Of a stretch of 64,000 nucleotides of DNA, positions 8,774 to 18,300 are shown one piece after another. A program made the position numbers and the translations under genes. Origin of the DNA: Chitinophaga dinghuensis (GTDB taxonomy: Bacteria > Bacteroidota > Bacteroidia > Chitinophagales > Chitinophagaceae). Below the pieces are notes generated by a model, which was not told where the DNA came from, did not search any database, and saw nothing but the letters and a program-made list of their open reading frames with translations. The DNA lies in assembly GCF_003259435.1 (NCBI RefSeq), contig NZ_QLMA01000007.1:372001-436000 (forward strand), given 5' to 3'. Positions within the stretch are counted from its first letter, which is position 1, and every line of letters begins with the position of its first letter.

Positions 8774-10492
8774 ATGAGAAAGCTGCTATATATTTTCCTG
8801 CTGACGGGGCCGCTGCTGGCTTGTGCAAAGAAAAGCAGTCCTGCGGGCGAGTCAACTAATGGAAACGATACTACGAAAATTATAACTCCTGCCGATCCGG
8901 CGGTTGCTGCCACTACTGGTTTTTTCCTGGATGGTTGGCAACCACTGGCGTTCACAGCGCCGGCGGCCAAACCAGGAACTCCTCCATCTACGGCCAGCGT
9001 AAATATCACGGTGGATGCAGGTACGGTGATTGCCCGTATTTCGCCTGCCTTATTTGGTAATAACGCCAATCCCTATATGACGCAGATGGTTACGGAACCG
9101 ATACTGCTGCAGCATATCAGGAATCTTCGCCCGGGAATTATTCGTTTTCCCGGTGGGAATATCAGCAGTGTGTATTTCTGGAATGGAAGTCCGGGACAGC
9201 CTCCAGCAGATGCGCCTGCACAATTGAGGGATGCAGATGGAAAAGCGATAGATCCGGGTTATTGGTATGGGAATAACAGTGCCGGCTATACGTTGTCGTT
9301 GGCTAACTATTACAATATGTTGTCGCAGACGGGGAATGAAGGTATTATTACCATCAATTATGGATATGCCCGTTACGGACTCGGAGCGGACCCGGTAGCT
9401 GCCGCGGCCCATCTGGCGGCCGATTGGGTGCGGTACGACAAAGGAAGAACCCGTTACTGGGAAATAGGGAATGAAAGCAATGGTACCTGGCAGGCGGGTT
9501 ATCGTATAGCCGTTGCCGATAATAAAGATGGTCAGCCGGAAATCATTACTGGCGATCTGTATGGGCGGCATTTTAAAGTGTTTGCAGATTCCATGCGGAA
9601 AGCGGCTGCGGAAACAGGTGCAAAGATTTTCATAGGGGCGCAGTTGCTGGAAAGAGAACCTGCCTCCTGGGCCAATGCCACGGATAAAGGATGGAACAGT
9701 AGCGTGCTGGTGCAGGCTGCATCTTCCGCAGATTATTATATTGTACACAGTTACTTTACACCGTATCTCACCAATGCATCCCCAGTAGAAATCCTGGCAT
9801 CAGGTACTACTGGCCCCGCCGAAATGCTCGCGTATATTGATAAATGTCGCGCTCAGACAGGGGCGGCTGCGAAGCCCATTGCGCTTACGGAATGGAATAT
9901 TTTCTCTTCCGGCGCTCAGCAAATGGTGTCGCAGGTGGCTGGTGTGCATGCCGTTATTGTGCTGGAAGAGCTGATGCGTCAGCAATTTGGCATGGCCAGC
10001 AGATGGGATTTAGCCAATGGCTGGAATAATGGAGACGATCACGGGTTATTCAGTCAGGGGGAAGCGGCCTCCGGAGAATCACGCTGGGCGCCCCGACCCG
10101 CATTTTACTATATGTGGTTGCTGCGCAAAACATTGGGAGACCGATGCATTCCTGCCACTGTCAGTGCAGGCAGCGGGGATGTATTGGCATATGCATCTTC
10201 CTTTAGTAATGGCGCCATACAGGTCGTATTGGTGAACAAGGGAAATAGCGCAGTAAATGCGGGTGTATCGTTCAGGAATTTTAAGCCGGGAGCAAAGTAT
10301 TACTGGTACGCCATCAGTGGCGAGAGCTGTGGATTTTCCCGAAAAGTGATCATCAATGGAGAAGGGCCGTCGGGCAGTATTGGTGGGCCGGCCGATTATA
10401 CCAACGTGAAAGCATATATGGCCGATGCAGGCAATGGGGTTCGGGTTAGTGTACCGGCAATGTCTGTCACGATTTTGCAGATAGGAAAATGA
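8774..10492 (+). CDS. Clan GH-A glycoside hydrolase, alpha-L-arabinofuranosidase-like lipoprotein
   Basis: Probable retaining glycosidase acting on the locus substrate. The ATG at 8774 gives a good lipobox signal peptide (TGPLLAC); the frame runs further upstream but only with a TTG start. After a low-complexity linker, a TIM-barrel resembling GH51 begins near residue 80 (RPGIIRFPGGN). The likely acid/base is Glu234 in WEIGNES and the likely nucleophile Glu373 in ALTEWN. A C-terminal beta-domain follows from about residue 470. Arabinofuranosidase activity is the family-level guess; GH39- or GH30-related specificities cannot be excluded by eye. The SUKH gene overlaps its stop codon (ATGA). Confidence 0.8.
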   Translation: MRKLLYIFLLTGPLLACAKKSSPAGESTNGNDTTKIITPADPAVAATTGFFLDGWQPLAFTAPAAKPGTPPSTASVNITVDAGTVIARISPALFGNNANPYMTQMVTEPILLQHIRNLRPGIIRFPGGNISSVYFWNGSPGQPPADAPAQLRDADGKAIDPGYWYGNNSAGYTLSLANYYNMLSQTGNEGIITINYGYARYGLGADPVAAAAHLAADWVRYDKGRTRYWEIGNESNGTWQAGYRIAVADNKDGQPEIITGDLYGRHFKVFADSMRKAAAETGAKIFIGAQLLEREPASWANATDKGWNSSVLVQAASSADYYIVHSYFTPYLTNASPVEILASGTTGPAEMLAYIDKCRAQTGAAAKPIALTEWNIFSSGAQQMVSQVAGVHAVIVLEELMRQQFGMASRWDLANGWNNGDDHGLFSQGEAASGESRWAPRPAFYYMWLLRKTLGDRCIPATVSAGSGDVLAYASSFSNGAIQVVLVNKGNSAVNAGVSFRNFKPGAKYYWYAISGESCGFSRKVIINGEGPSGSIGGPADYTNVKAYMADAGNGVRVSVPAMSVTILQIGK

Positions 10493-10902
10493 GCAACTGG
10501 ACAGATGACATGATCGACTATTGGCGTGGCAGGCAGGTACTGCTCAATGAAGGAACGCTGATAGAAATGATAGCAGAGACGGAAAGCCTGATCTGTTATA
10601 GGTTTCCTGGAGATTTTAAAGAGCTGTATCTCCAGGCAGATGGTTTTGCTACGCCGGGGGAGGCTGACTGGCCATTTTGTATGTGGTCATTGGAGCGCAT
10701 CACCAGCGAATATCTTGCGCATCCAACCACTGATTTTATTGGATTTGGAGAATGGATAGATACCCGTACTGTCATAGGCTTTTTGAAATGGAAGTCGGGC
10801 GTCTATTTTCAAAAGCAACCACAGATAGCAGTAGCAGGCACTTTCCGGGAAAGTCTTGAACGGATGATAGATAATGAAGGGCAATTGCAGGAGGAATCGT
10901 AA
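10489..10902 (+). CDS. SMI1/KNR4 (SUKH) family protein
   Basis: A 137-residue protein with the SUKH-fold pattern: N-terminal helix with ETESLICYRFPGDFKELYLQADG, a WP turn, and later strands around FIGFGEW and GVYFQK. SUKH proteins are often immunity proteins against polymorphic toxins, but many single-copy members have unknown roles. No toxin gene was recognised nearby. Its ATG overlaps the TGA of the glycoside hydrolase (ATGA), implying translational coupling. The fold assignment is from motif pattern; the function is not assigned. Confidence 0.75.
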   Translation: MSNWTDDMIDYWRGRQVLLNEGTLIEMIAETESLICYRFPGDFKELYLQADGFATPGEADWPFCMWSLERITSEYLAHPTTDFIGFGEWIDTRTVIGFLKWKSGVYFQKQPQIAVAGTFRESLERMIDNEGQLQEES

Positions 10903-10940
10903 ATTAGAGGGAGAAGACATAAGGTATTAAGACTTAAAAG

Positions 10941-11642
10941 ATGATCACTATGCAACAGGAACAATTTAGCCCGCTGGACAACCCTGTCTGGCAATCTCTC
11001 CAAACCATTCAACGCTACTTTGCTCATGGAACGGAGTCGGTACAACGATATACAGCCGATGTACTGCCGTTTATGGGATATGATCCAGAACAGTTCAACG
11101 GACTGGAGGAGCTGGCTCCGTGGATAGCTCCAACGGGAGAAGCTTTGTTTATAGTAGGGGAGCTACCGGTATTACCGGAGAACTGGGAGGTCATCACTGA
11201 GCTCGTTTGTAGTCAGATGGTATGTACCTCCAAGCCAGCAGTCATTACGCATCAGGAAGAGGTTATTTTACTTACAGAGGCCCACAGGGAGGAGATGGTG
11301 GATTTTGTGAATGAAGGGCAGCCAGGGTATTTTTTAGCGCAGACGCCATCCCTCGGCAACTATTATGGTATTCGAAAGCATGGCAAACTGGTGGCGCTGG
11401 CGGGGCAACGTATGCGGATGCCCGGATTGACGGAAGTGAGCGCCGTAGTGACGCACAAAGATCACCGGGGAAAAGGATATGCCGGTATCCTTACCAGGCA
11501 TGTGTCTCAGGCTATTTTCGATGCCGGAGATATTCCCTTCCTGCATGTAATACATTCGAATCAGGGAGCGATTAATATTTATGAGCGAATAGGTTTTGCG
11601 GAGAGAAGGCAAATCTCTTTCTGGAAGATAGCAGTAAAATAA
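10941..11642 (+). CDS. GNAT family N-acetyltransferase (FR47-like)
   Basis: Acetyl-CoA-dependent acetyltransferase of unknown substrate. The C-terminal half carries the GNAT core: a strand (LTEVSAVVTH), the acetyl-CoA loop HRGKGYAGILTRHV, and the last motif GAINIYERIGFAERR. The N-terminal 120 residues are a variable domain, as in two-domain FR47-like members. It starts 38 bases after the SUKH gene and probably belongs to the same transcript, which ends at the hairpin just downstream. Confidence 0.9.
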   Translation: MITMQQEQFSPLDNPVWQSLQTIQRYFAHGTESVQRYTADVLPFMGYDPEQFNGLEELAPWIAPTGEALFIVGELPVLPENWEVITELVCSQMVCTSKPAVITHQEEVILLTEAHREEMVDFVNEGQPGYFLAQTPSLGNYYGIRKHGKLVALAGQRMRMPGLTEVSAVVTHKDHRGKGYAGILTRHVSQAIFDAGDIPFLHVIHSNQGAINIYERIGFAERRQISFWKIAVK

Positions 11643-11650
11643 AAAAATAA

Positions 11651-11676
11651 GGTAGCGTCTTAGACAAGACGCTACC
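11651..11676. terminator. Perfect hairpin downstream of the GNAT gene
   Basis: Eleven-base perfect inverted repeat (GGTAGCGTCTT / AAGACGCTACC) with a 4-base loop, 8 bases after the stop codon. The A-rich side lies upstream, so a U-tract would exist only for minus-strand transcripts; on the plus strand it may act as a 3' stabiliser or weak terminator. Confidence 0.6.
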
Positions 11677-12124
11677 GTTCCTAAGCATAAACAAATTAGC
11701 AATCATCAAAACTTTCATGTACACTGTTCCTACTGCGGAAATATGCCGCAGAAAAATGCAGTTAGCAATTTGCGGGAAGTAAGGATGCAGTGGAAAAGAT
11801 TGTTTTGAAGTAGATATTACCTACTCCTATGCACATCTATCAGTTGTAGAGACCACAACAGGCATCCAGGTTATTCCCGGAAATATACTAGGCTAACCAG
11901 TAATAAATTGGTTGATGATGATTTGTTTGCTGCTTAAGATAATAAGGTTTTCTGCCGGTCAGGCTTTGTTCATAACTCTATGATTTTAAAGGGTATGCTG
12001 TGCCTACGTCGATATACTAACAGAGAGGTGGTTATAATGTTTACTGGAAAGAGAAAATTTTTTTATTTGTGTTGCAACCTAAATGATTTTTTGATGGCGC
12101 CTTTTACTGAACCGTAAAAATGAA
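11677..12124. other. Intergenic stretch without recognised gene
   Basis: About 450 bases between the GNAT hairpin and the ferritin gene. No convincing reading frame, RNA gene or repeat is seen. The last 100 bases are AT-rich and should contain the ferritin promoter, but no clear TTG-N19-TAnnTTTG match was found there. Confidence 0.5.
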
Positions 12125-12151
12125 ATGGTTGTTATCCCTCAAAAAGCCATC

Positions 12152-12703
12152 ATGAATAGAAACCGACTTTCCCAAACATTATTGACGGGGCTGAACAAGC
12201 AGATGACACAGGAGGCGCTTGCTGCGCAGACTTACCTGTCTTTTGCCGTATGGGCCGCCGATGAAGGATATAACGGCATTGCCAACTTTCTCTTCCGACA
12301 TGCAGGAGAGGAGCGTACGCATATGATGAAATTCCTGCAGTACATTATTGAACGGGGTGCGAAACCAGTGATTGAAGCGGTACCGAAGCCACAGTCAGAT
12401 CCTGAAAATGTGCAGGATTGTTTCGAGCGCATTTTTCAGCAGGAAGTGGGTAATACCAAAGGCGTATATAAACTGGTGAAGATGAGTTTTGAGGAGGAAG
12501 ATTGGGCTACCTGGCATTTTATGCAATGGTTTGTACAGGAACAAACAGAAGAAGAAGCACTGGCCTTGCACTTGCTGGATAAGATTAAGGTAGCCGGCGG
12601 CAAGGATGCTGCAGCGGAAGCCTTATATACACTGGACAGAGACCTGGCACAGTTGCCGGATGAGGTGATGCTGGCCCAGTCCAAAACGACGAGAAATACC
12701 TGA
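12152..12703 (+). CDS. ftnA: Ferritin
   Basis: Iron-storage protein that oxidises Fe(II) and stores it as a mineral in a 24-subunit shell in the cytoplasm. The four-helix bundle is clear, with ferroxidase ligands in the pattern E...AAQTYLSFAVWA and HAGEERTHMMKFLQYI, then FEEEDWATWHFMQWFVQEQTEEE in shorter segments. The chosen start gives MNRNRLSQTL and 183 residues; an in-frame ATG at 12125 would add nine residues that do not look ferritin-like. It appears monocistronic, followed by a strong hairpin. Confidence 0.93.
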   Translation: MNRNRLSQTLLTGLNKQMTQEALAAQTYLSFAVWAADEGYNGIANFLFRHAGEERTHMMKFLQYIIERGAKPVIEAVPKPQSDPENVQDCFERIFQQEVGNTKGVYKLVKMSFEEEDWATWHFMQWFVQEQTEEEALALHLLDKIKVAGGKDAAAEALYTLDRDLAQLPDEVMLAQSKTTRNT

Positions 12704-12717
12704 TAACAATAAATAGT

Positions 12718-12755
12718 AACGCGCTCTTTTCAGGAACACCTGGAAAGAGCGCGTT
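12718..12755. terminator. Bidirectional terminator between ferritin and the NmrA-type gene
   Basis: Seventeen-base stem (AACGCGCTCTTTTCAGG with CCTGGAAAGAGCGCGTT, one mismatch) with loop AACA, followed by GCTGTTTT. It separates two convergent genes. Confidence 0.85.
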
Positions 12756-12770
12756 GCTGTTTTAGCACTG

Positions 12771-13664
12771 TTAGTGCTGTGTTACTGGGGCATTAAATCT
12801 GGTTGCAAATTCTTTCGCAAAATTTTCCAGTGATACGCCTTGTACTTTAGCGGTTTTGTCATATTCTTCCCAGAGGTATTTGCCGCGAACAGCTACGCCT
12901 ATTTCCACGAAACGACCGGCCATTTCCTCAGAGAAGCCATTCCCCAGCAGTACATTTTTTACCGCATCATCCTCGAAAGGAACCCATGGGAGTGCAGGTA
13001 TGCCTATTGCTTTACCCAGGATGCTGGCAATTTCTCCTGCACTGCGTTCGTCGCTGACAACATAACGTATATCCGTTCCCGTAGCTGGACGCAGTAATTC
13101 TTCCCCCGCTGCGGCAGCAATATCATTCGGATGTACCATTATCAGTCTGCTATCTGCAGGATAGTTATTACCGATGATACCGCCTTGCTGGATCATTGGA
13201 ATATTGCCAAAGAAATTATTGTAGAAGAAAGCAGCTCGCAGGAAGGTAATAGCGGTCCCTTTTACTTCGCGGAGGATCTTTTCTACCTGGTGAATACCGG
13301 CGATCGGTCCGTTTGCTTCACTGAGATGGGCGCCCATACTGCTCAGTACTACGGCTCTTTTAACGCCTGTCTGCTGTAATGCCGCTGCATAGTTGTGGGC
13401 AATGGCAGATACATATCCAATATAATCTTCTGTTTTCAGATTAGGAGGGACCATCAGGTAGGCTGCATCTGCCCCTGCGAAGGTCTGGAGCAGGAAATCC
13501 TGGTCGTCAAGGGAACCTATGGCGGGAGTAGCCCCTAAAGCGGCTATTTCAGTGGATTTTGTAGGGTTACTGCTGATAATACTTACCTGATGACCTTGCG
13601 CCAGTAAAGATACTGCTAATGGTTTGCTGACGTTTCCTATTGAACCTGTGATGATGATTTTCAT
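12771..13664 (-). CDS. NmrA family NAD(P)-binding reductase (quinone oxidoreductase-like)
   Basis: Atypical short-chain dehydrogenase of the NmrA/QorB type. The N-terminal Rossmann motif is MKIIITGSIGNVSKPLA (in place of the usual GATGxxG), followed by a second strand (HQVSIISSNP) and ADAAYLMVPPN. Such proteins reduce quinones or sense redox state through NAD(P). It is divergent from an HxlR regulator 86 bases away, a common pairing in which the regulator responds to electrophiles or quinones and controls the reductase. The substrate is not shown by the sequence. Confidence 0.88.
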   Translation of the reverse strand: MKIIITGSIGNVSKPLAVSLLAQGHQVSIISSNPTKSTEIAALGATPAIGSLDDQDFLLQTFAGADAAYLMVPPNLKTEDYIGYVSAIAHNYAAALQQTGVKRAVVLSSMGAHLSEANGPIAGIHQVEKILREVKGTAITFLRAAFFYNNFFGNIPMIQQGGIIGNNYPADSRLIMVHPNDIAAAAGEELLRPATGTDIRYVVSDERSAGEIASILGKAIGIPALPWVPFEDDAVKNVLLGNGFSEEMAGRFVEIGVAVRGKYLWEEYDKTAKVQGVSLENFAKEFATRFNAPVTQH

Positions 13665-13695
13665 ATGTTTCGTTTTTTGTGTTATTTTGTTGAAG

Positions 13696-13726
13696 CAAAG
13701 GTATCCCGAGGGGTACTTCTGAACAA
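13696..13726 (-). promoter_or_regulatory. Promoter of the NmrA-type gene
   Basis: On the minus strand: TTG (complement of 13724-13726), a 20-base spacer, then TACCTTTG (complement of 13696-13703). This matches the Bacteroidota primary-sigma promoter TTG-N19-21-TAnnTTTG and gives a leader of roughly 25 bases. Confidence 0.75.
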
Positions 13727-13750
13727 TAACTTACCCTAAAGTAGGTACCC
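13711..13750. promoter_or_regulatory. Candidate HxlR operator
   Basis: Nested inverted repeats in the divergent region: ACTT-N6-AAGT at 13729-13742, flanked by GGGTAC (13711-13716) and GTACCC (13745-13750). They cover the -33 element of the minus-strand promoter and reach the start of the regulator gene, which suits autoregulation plus control of the reductase. Binding is inferred. Confidence 0.5.
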
Positions 13751-14152
13751 ATGACAGCGATAAAAGAAAACTCCACCATACAGGAAAACAAGCAGTTAGC
13801 CTTCGCGCGTTGCCCCCTTACATTTGTGATGGAGAAAATTGGGGGTTACTGGAAAGTCAATATCCTCTTTAAGTTACTGGATGGCCCTAAACGTTATAGT
13901 GAAATCAAGCGAGTACTTCCTGGTATTTCAGAAAAAGTATTGATGCAACAATTGCGGCAGCTGGAGGCAGATCATCTGATTCATAGAGAGGCCAAACCGG
14001 TGATGCCCCCTGTAGTTACCTATTCGCTCACGGAGTCCGGAGAGGCATTGCGGCCGGTACTTTTTGCAATGGCGGAATGGGCATTGGGCGCTGGTGGCTA
14101 CAACGAAATCTATGTGGAGAATCGCCGTGATATGGAGAATTTTCCGTTATAA
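13751..14152 (+). CDS. HxlR family winged-helix regulator
   Basis: DNA-binding regulator of 133 residues. The HxlR domain is typical: CPLTFVMEKIGGYWKVNILFKLL in two parts, GPKRYSEIKRVLPGISEKVL (recognition helix) and LTESGEALRPVL at the wing. A Cys precedes the domain (FARCPL), the position of the redox-sensing cysteine in quinone- or aldehyde-responsive members. It probably controls the divergent NmrA-type reductase; the signal is inferred. Confidence 0.92.
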   Translation: MTAIKENSTIQENKQLAFARCPLTFVMEKIGGYWKVNILFKLLDGPKRYSEIKRVLPGISEKVLMQQLRQLEADHLIHREAKPVMPPVVTYSLTESGEALRPVLFAMAEWALGAGGYNEIYVENRRDMENFPL

Positions 14153-14233
14153 CTACTACTCCCTGATATTAAAATCCGGTAAGAATCGGATATTTTGGCC
14201 TGTAACGGCACCATCTTTGTGCCTCAGGCAGGC

Positions 14234-15310
14234 ATGTGGAATAAATTTATAGAAAATGTGGACCACCTGCCTAGTTTCCTATGGAACCTTCTACTGGCAG
14301 GTATAGCAGTGTTAGTAGGACTGCTGATCAAATGGTTGTTGTCGTATTTCATTCGACGTTCTGTACGAAAAAGCAACGAATTCTCCCTGGTTAAGAGTAT
14401 CTTAATGCGTGTGGGCAAGGCCTTCAATTATTTTATGCCCATACTGTTGCTCAACATGAGTATTCCGCTTATGCGCATGCAGCCCAAGTACCAGGAAATG
14501 CTATCCAGAGTGGCGGAAATTGCGCTCACGATTGCTTTTGCTGCTATGATCATTGGGGTGGTGCATGTTATGGAGGATTACTTTTACAGTACCTACGATC
14601 TGAAGAAATCCAATAACCTGAAGGAAAGGAAAATCAGAACGCAGTTACAGTTTATTCGTAAACTACTGATTGGTATCATCCTCATTGTGACGGCTTGTAT
14701 TATTCTCCTCAGCTTCGACAGTATGCGCAAACTGGGCGCCGGATTGCTCACTGGTGTGGGTGTTGGCGGTATCATTATTGGTTTCGCAGCACAGAAATCG
14801 CTGGGTAATCTGCTGGCAGGATTTCAACTGGCCTTTACACAGCCTATTCGTATTGATGATGTGCTGGTTGTGGAAGGAGAGTGGGGACGTGTGGAAGAAA
14901 TTACCCTCACCTATGTGGTATTAAGCATTTGGGACCAGCGAAAATTAATATTGCCTATTAATTATTTTATTGAGAAGCCTTTCCAGAACTGGACCCGCAA
15001 TAGTTCGGAAATATTGGGGACCGCCTTCCTCTACCTGGATTATACGGCTCCTCTGGAAGAACTGAGGGTAGAATTTGACCGGTTGGTTACTACTTCGCCG
15101 TTATGGGATAAAAGAGTAAAAGTGATGCAGGTAACAAATATATCTGAACGAACGATGGAAGTGCGTTGCCTGATCAGCGCTGCAAACTCCGGGAATGCAT
15201 TTGATCTCCGTTGTTTGCTCAGAGAAAAAATGTTGCAGTTTATACAGGAAAAGTATCCGGAAAGTTTGCCTAAAACCCGTGCGGAGCTGGAGAAACAGCA
15301 GCAGGCATAA
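14234..15310 (+). CDS. MscS family mechanosensitive ion channel
   Basis: Inner-membrane channel that releases solutes on hypo-osmotic shock. The ATG at 14234 (MWNKFIENVD) is preferred; the frame extends upstream only to a TTG. Membrane spans are seen near residues 15-35, 65-85, 95-115 and 145-170. The pore-lining helix and start of the beta-domain are clear: GAGLLTGVGVGGIIIGFAAQ, then SLGNLLAGFQLAFTQPIRIDD. The beta-domain (WGRVEEITLTYV) and C-terminal alpha/beta cage follow. It stands alone and ends at a strong bidirectional terminator. Confidence 0.93.
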   Translation: MWNKFIENVDHLPSFLWNLLLAGIAVLVGLLIKWLLSYFIRRSVRKSNEFSLVKSILMRVGKAFNYFMPILLLNMSIPLMRMQPKYQEMLSRVAEIALTIAFAAMIIGVVHVMEDYFYSTYDLKKSNNLKERKIRTQLQFIRKLLIGIILIVTACIILLSFDSMRKLGAGLLTGVGVGGIIIGFAAQKSLGNLLAGFQLAFTQPIRIDDVLVVEGEWGRVEEITLTYVVLSIWDQRKLILPINYFIEKPFQNWTRNSSEILGTAFLYLDYTAPLEELRVEFDRLVTTSPLWDKRVKVMQVTNISERTMEVRCLISAANSGNAFDLRCLLREKMLQFIQEKYPESLPKTRAELEKQQQA

Positions 15311-15334
15311 GTATTCATCTACCTAAATAAATAA

Positions 15335-15368
15335 AAAACGGATGTCTCGAACTGGAGACATCCGTTTT
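15335..15368. terminator. Bidirectional terminator between mscS-like and S41 peptidase genes
   Basis: Perfect 14-base stem (AAAACGGATGTCTC / GAGACATCCGTTTT) with a 6-base loop, giving U-tracts in both directions between convergent genes. Its left arm is nearly identical to the hairpin at 18726-18758. Confidence 0.9.
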
Positions 15369-15388
15369 GATGTATAGTAACTGATTTA

Positions 15389-18300
15389 TTATTTCAGTTC
15401 TGCCAGCATTTCTTTTACTGCGGCTTCGATTTGTGTATCATGCCCGTTGAGGAAATCTTCATAGCGCAGTGGTACCTTGATATCTGGTTCCAATTGTATG
15501 TTCTCATTAGGTCTGCCTTCATGGCCAATATTACCCACCATCGGAATACCAAATACGAGGGTAGGATCTATCTGCGTTTCCCACCATACCGCTGTACCTG
15601 TACCAGGGATAGGCATTCCAATGACTTTACCCAGTTTATCCTGTTTGTATACATATGGGAACGTATAGGCGTCACTGTAATTGCCTTCATTGGCCACAAC
15701 ACAGCTGATACCATGCCAGCGCATCATAGGTTCGCCGCCTTTCACTTTATTACCTTGTGGCGCGAATTCCAGGTATTTCTTAGCGCTGAGGAAAGTATGT
15801 AAATCATCGTGGAGCCAGCCGCCGCCATTGAAACGCGTGTCTACAATTAACGCATCTCTGTCGCGGTACCTGCCCATAGCATCTTCTACAACAGTACGAT
15901 AGCTGGCATCATCCATGGCACGTACATGCACATACGCCACGCGGCCGTTACTCATGCTATCTACCAGGTGGCGCATCTTGTTTAACCAGCGGTTATACAT
16001 CAGCTCGCGTTCTGCCGCCGGAGATACAGGTTTTACCACTTCTTCGGTGGAAGTTTTACTACCCGCATTATGGAAACTCACCAATATATTCTGATTCGTT
16101 TTACGATTCAGTAAAGCGGCCCAATCCTGACGGTTGCTGACATTGACGCCATCTATTTTATCAATGATATCGCCTGTTTTCAGTTTGCTGGCAGCATTGT
16201 CGAATGGCCCGCCATCCATGATGGCAGTCACTTTCAGTCCTTCGGATTTATCGCTTTCGTCGTATAGGAGTCCCAGTGAGGCGGTGATATCAGGATTATT
16301 GAATATCGGTTTGTAGTAACCGCCGGTGTGAGAGCAGTTTAATTCTCCCAGTAATTCGCTGAGTAACTCTGCGAAATCGTAGTTATTGCTGATATGCGGG
16401 AGGAAACGCGCATAGTTATCGCGGTACATTTTCCAGTCGATGCCCCTGATGGTAGGATCATAGAACTTGGCGATTACTTGTTTCCAGGCATGTTGGAAGA
16501 TATATTCTCTTTCTTTGGCAGACTGCAATACGATATCAGATCCGATATTGACAGGTGTAATTTTACCGCTGTTGGCATCTACTTTCACTACGCCGCCGCG
16601 GTTACTCACAAACAGGGTATTGCCATCTTTGCTAATTTCGATATCGCCGGGAGTGCCGCCTAATTTGGCGAGAATTTTTGTGTCGCCGGTGCGGGGTTCC
16701 GTTACCCAGAGATCATACCCATTTTCGAAGGCAGCCATATAGTAAACTTTGCTGACGTCTTTATTGGCGGCAAAATCACTGATGCTGGCGCTATTCACTG
16801 TCAGCTTCACTCTGCGGAGATCCAGGTGTGTAAAATCAGGCTGGAAAGGCGCTTTTGTCTTTGTGGAATCAGTGTCTTTGGCGGGTTTCTCTTTTGCGGC
16901 GTCGGTACCTGCCAGCAGGTTGAATTCATCTTTGGAGAGCTTAAAGCGGTCGAATGCGGCTTTATCCAGGAAAGTGGCATATACATCCGATTCTGCTAAT
17001 CCCTGTATAGCCAGTGGTCTGCGACCATCACGAACGCTCAGGAACAGCAGCATTTTACCATCTGCAGACCATTTCAGGTTATCTTCTCCGAAAGCGCCAT
17101 TCATAGGGTAAATGGGGGCGGATTGTCCATCTGCCGCGATAATGGCGGCGTTCTTAATAATCATCCAGCCTTTCTGATCATCGGATACCAGCCATTTGCT
17201 GTCCGGGCTCCAGGAGAAGTTCATGTCGCCGTCGGCGTAGGAATGGTTCCTGCCGGCGGGGATGATGGTACGACTTTTCCCGGAAGCGATGTTATATACT
17301 TTCAGCACATTCCTGTTTTCCAGGTAGGCGATTTCCTTGCCATCAGGGGAATACAGCGGTTGGAACTCCTCTGCGTCGGTGGCGATTACCGGTTCTTCTT
17401 TCAATAGAGTAGCGTTGAAGAAATAGGGCTCTTCCGCGCGCACTTTACTGGTTTGCATGATATCCCAGCTGCCATTCCTTTCGGCGGCGTATATCAGGTT
17501 TTTCCCGTCTGGGGACCAGCTCACCATGCGTTCCTGCTGAGGCGTATTGGTAATGCGTTTGGTCATATTGCCTTCCACACTGGTCACGAATACTTCCCCT
17601 CTTGCAACAAAGGCCATTTCTTTCCCGTTGGGACTGATCGCGAAAGACGTGATATTTCCATTCACCGGGAGGTTGCTGGAATTGACGGTTCTTTCGTCGT
17701 TGCCAATGCTTACTGTCAGCTTGCGTGGCTGTTCGCCTGGCTTCAGCGTATATATTTCACCGTTATAGGTAAAGCAGAGGGTGTTGTTATCTGCGCGAGA
17801 CAGGTCTCTTACCGGATGGGTGTTGAAATCTGTCAGTTGTTCGACTTTAGAAGGCGCCGTAGCAGACGATTTGAACAGGTTGATGGATTTGCCATTTCTT
17901 TCGCTCAGGTAGTATACCTCATTATCGTTTCCCCAAACAGGGCTGAGGTCCTCCCCTTCGTAATCCGAAATTTGTGTATAGGTATTTTTTTGCAGGTCCA
18001 TTACCCAGATATCGCGGGTGATGGAAGACACATGATGCTTACGCATAGGGTCTTCCAGGCCTTTTAGATCCTGGAAAACGAGTTTATCGCCGGTCTTGTT
18101 GAACTTTGCGCGATCCGCGCCGGCAGCGCTGAGCAGGGTGGATTTCCCTCCGGTAACGGGCACGGTGTACATATTCCTGAAAGCGCGATATGGAAAGCGG
18201 ATACTGTTGGCAGGCGCATTTCGAACGCTACCGAAGAGTACCTGTTTATTATCAGCCGAAAAATCGTAAGGATAGTCCGCTGCGCTGTTCTCGGTGAGTC

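Noticed and set aside
10489..10902. SUKH protein as the immunity half of a toxin system
   Set aside because: No toxin, effector repeat protein or secretion gene lies within reach on either side; a SUKH fold alone is not evidence of a toxin system.
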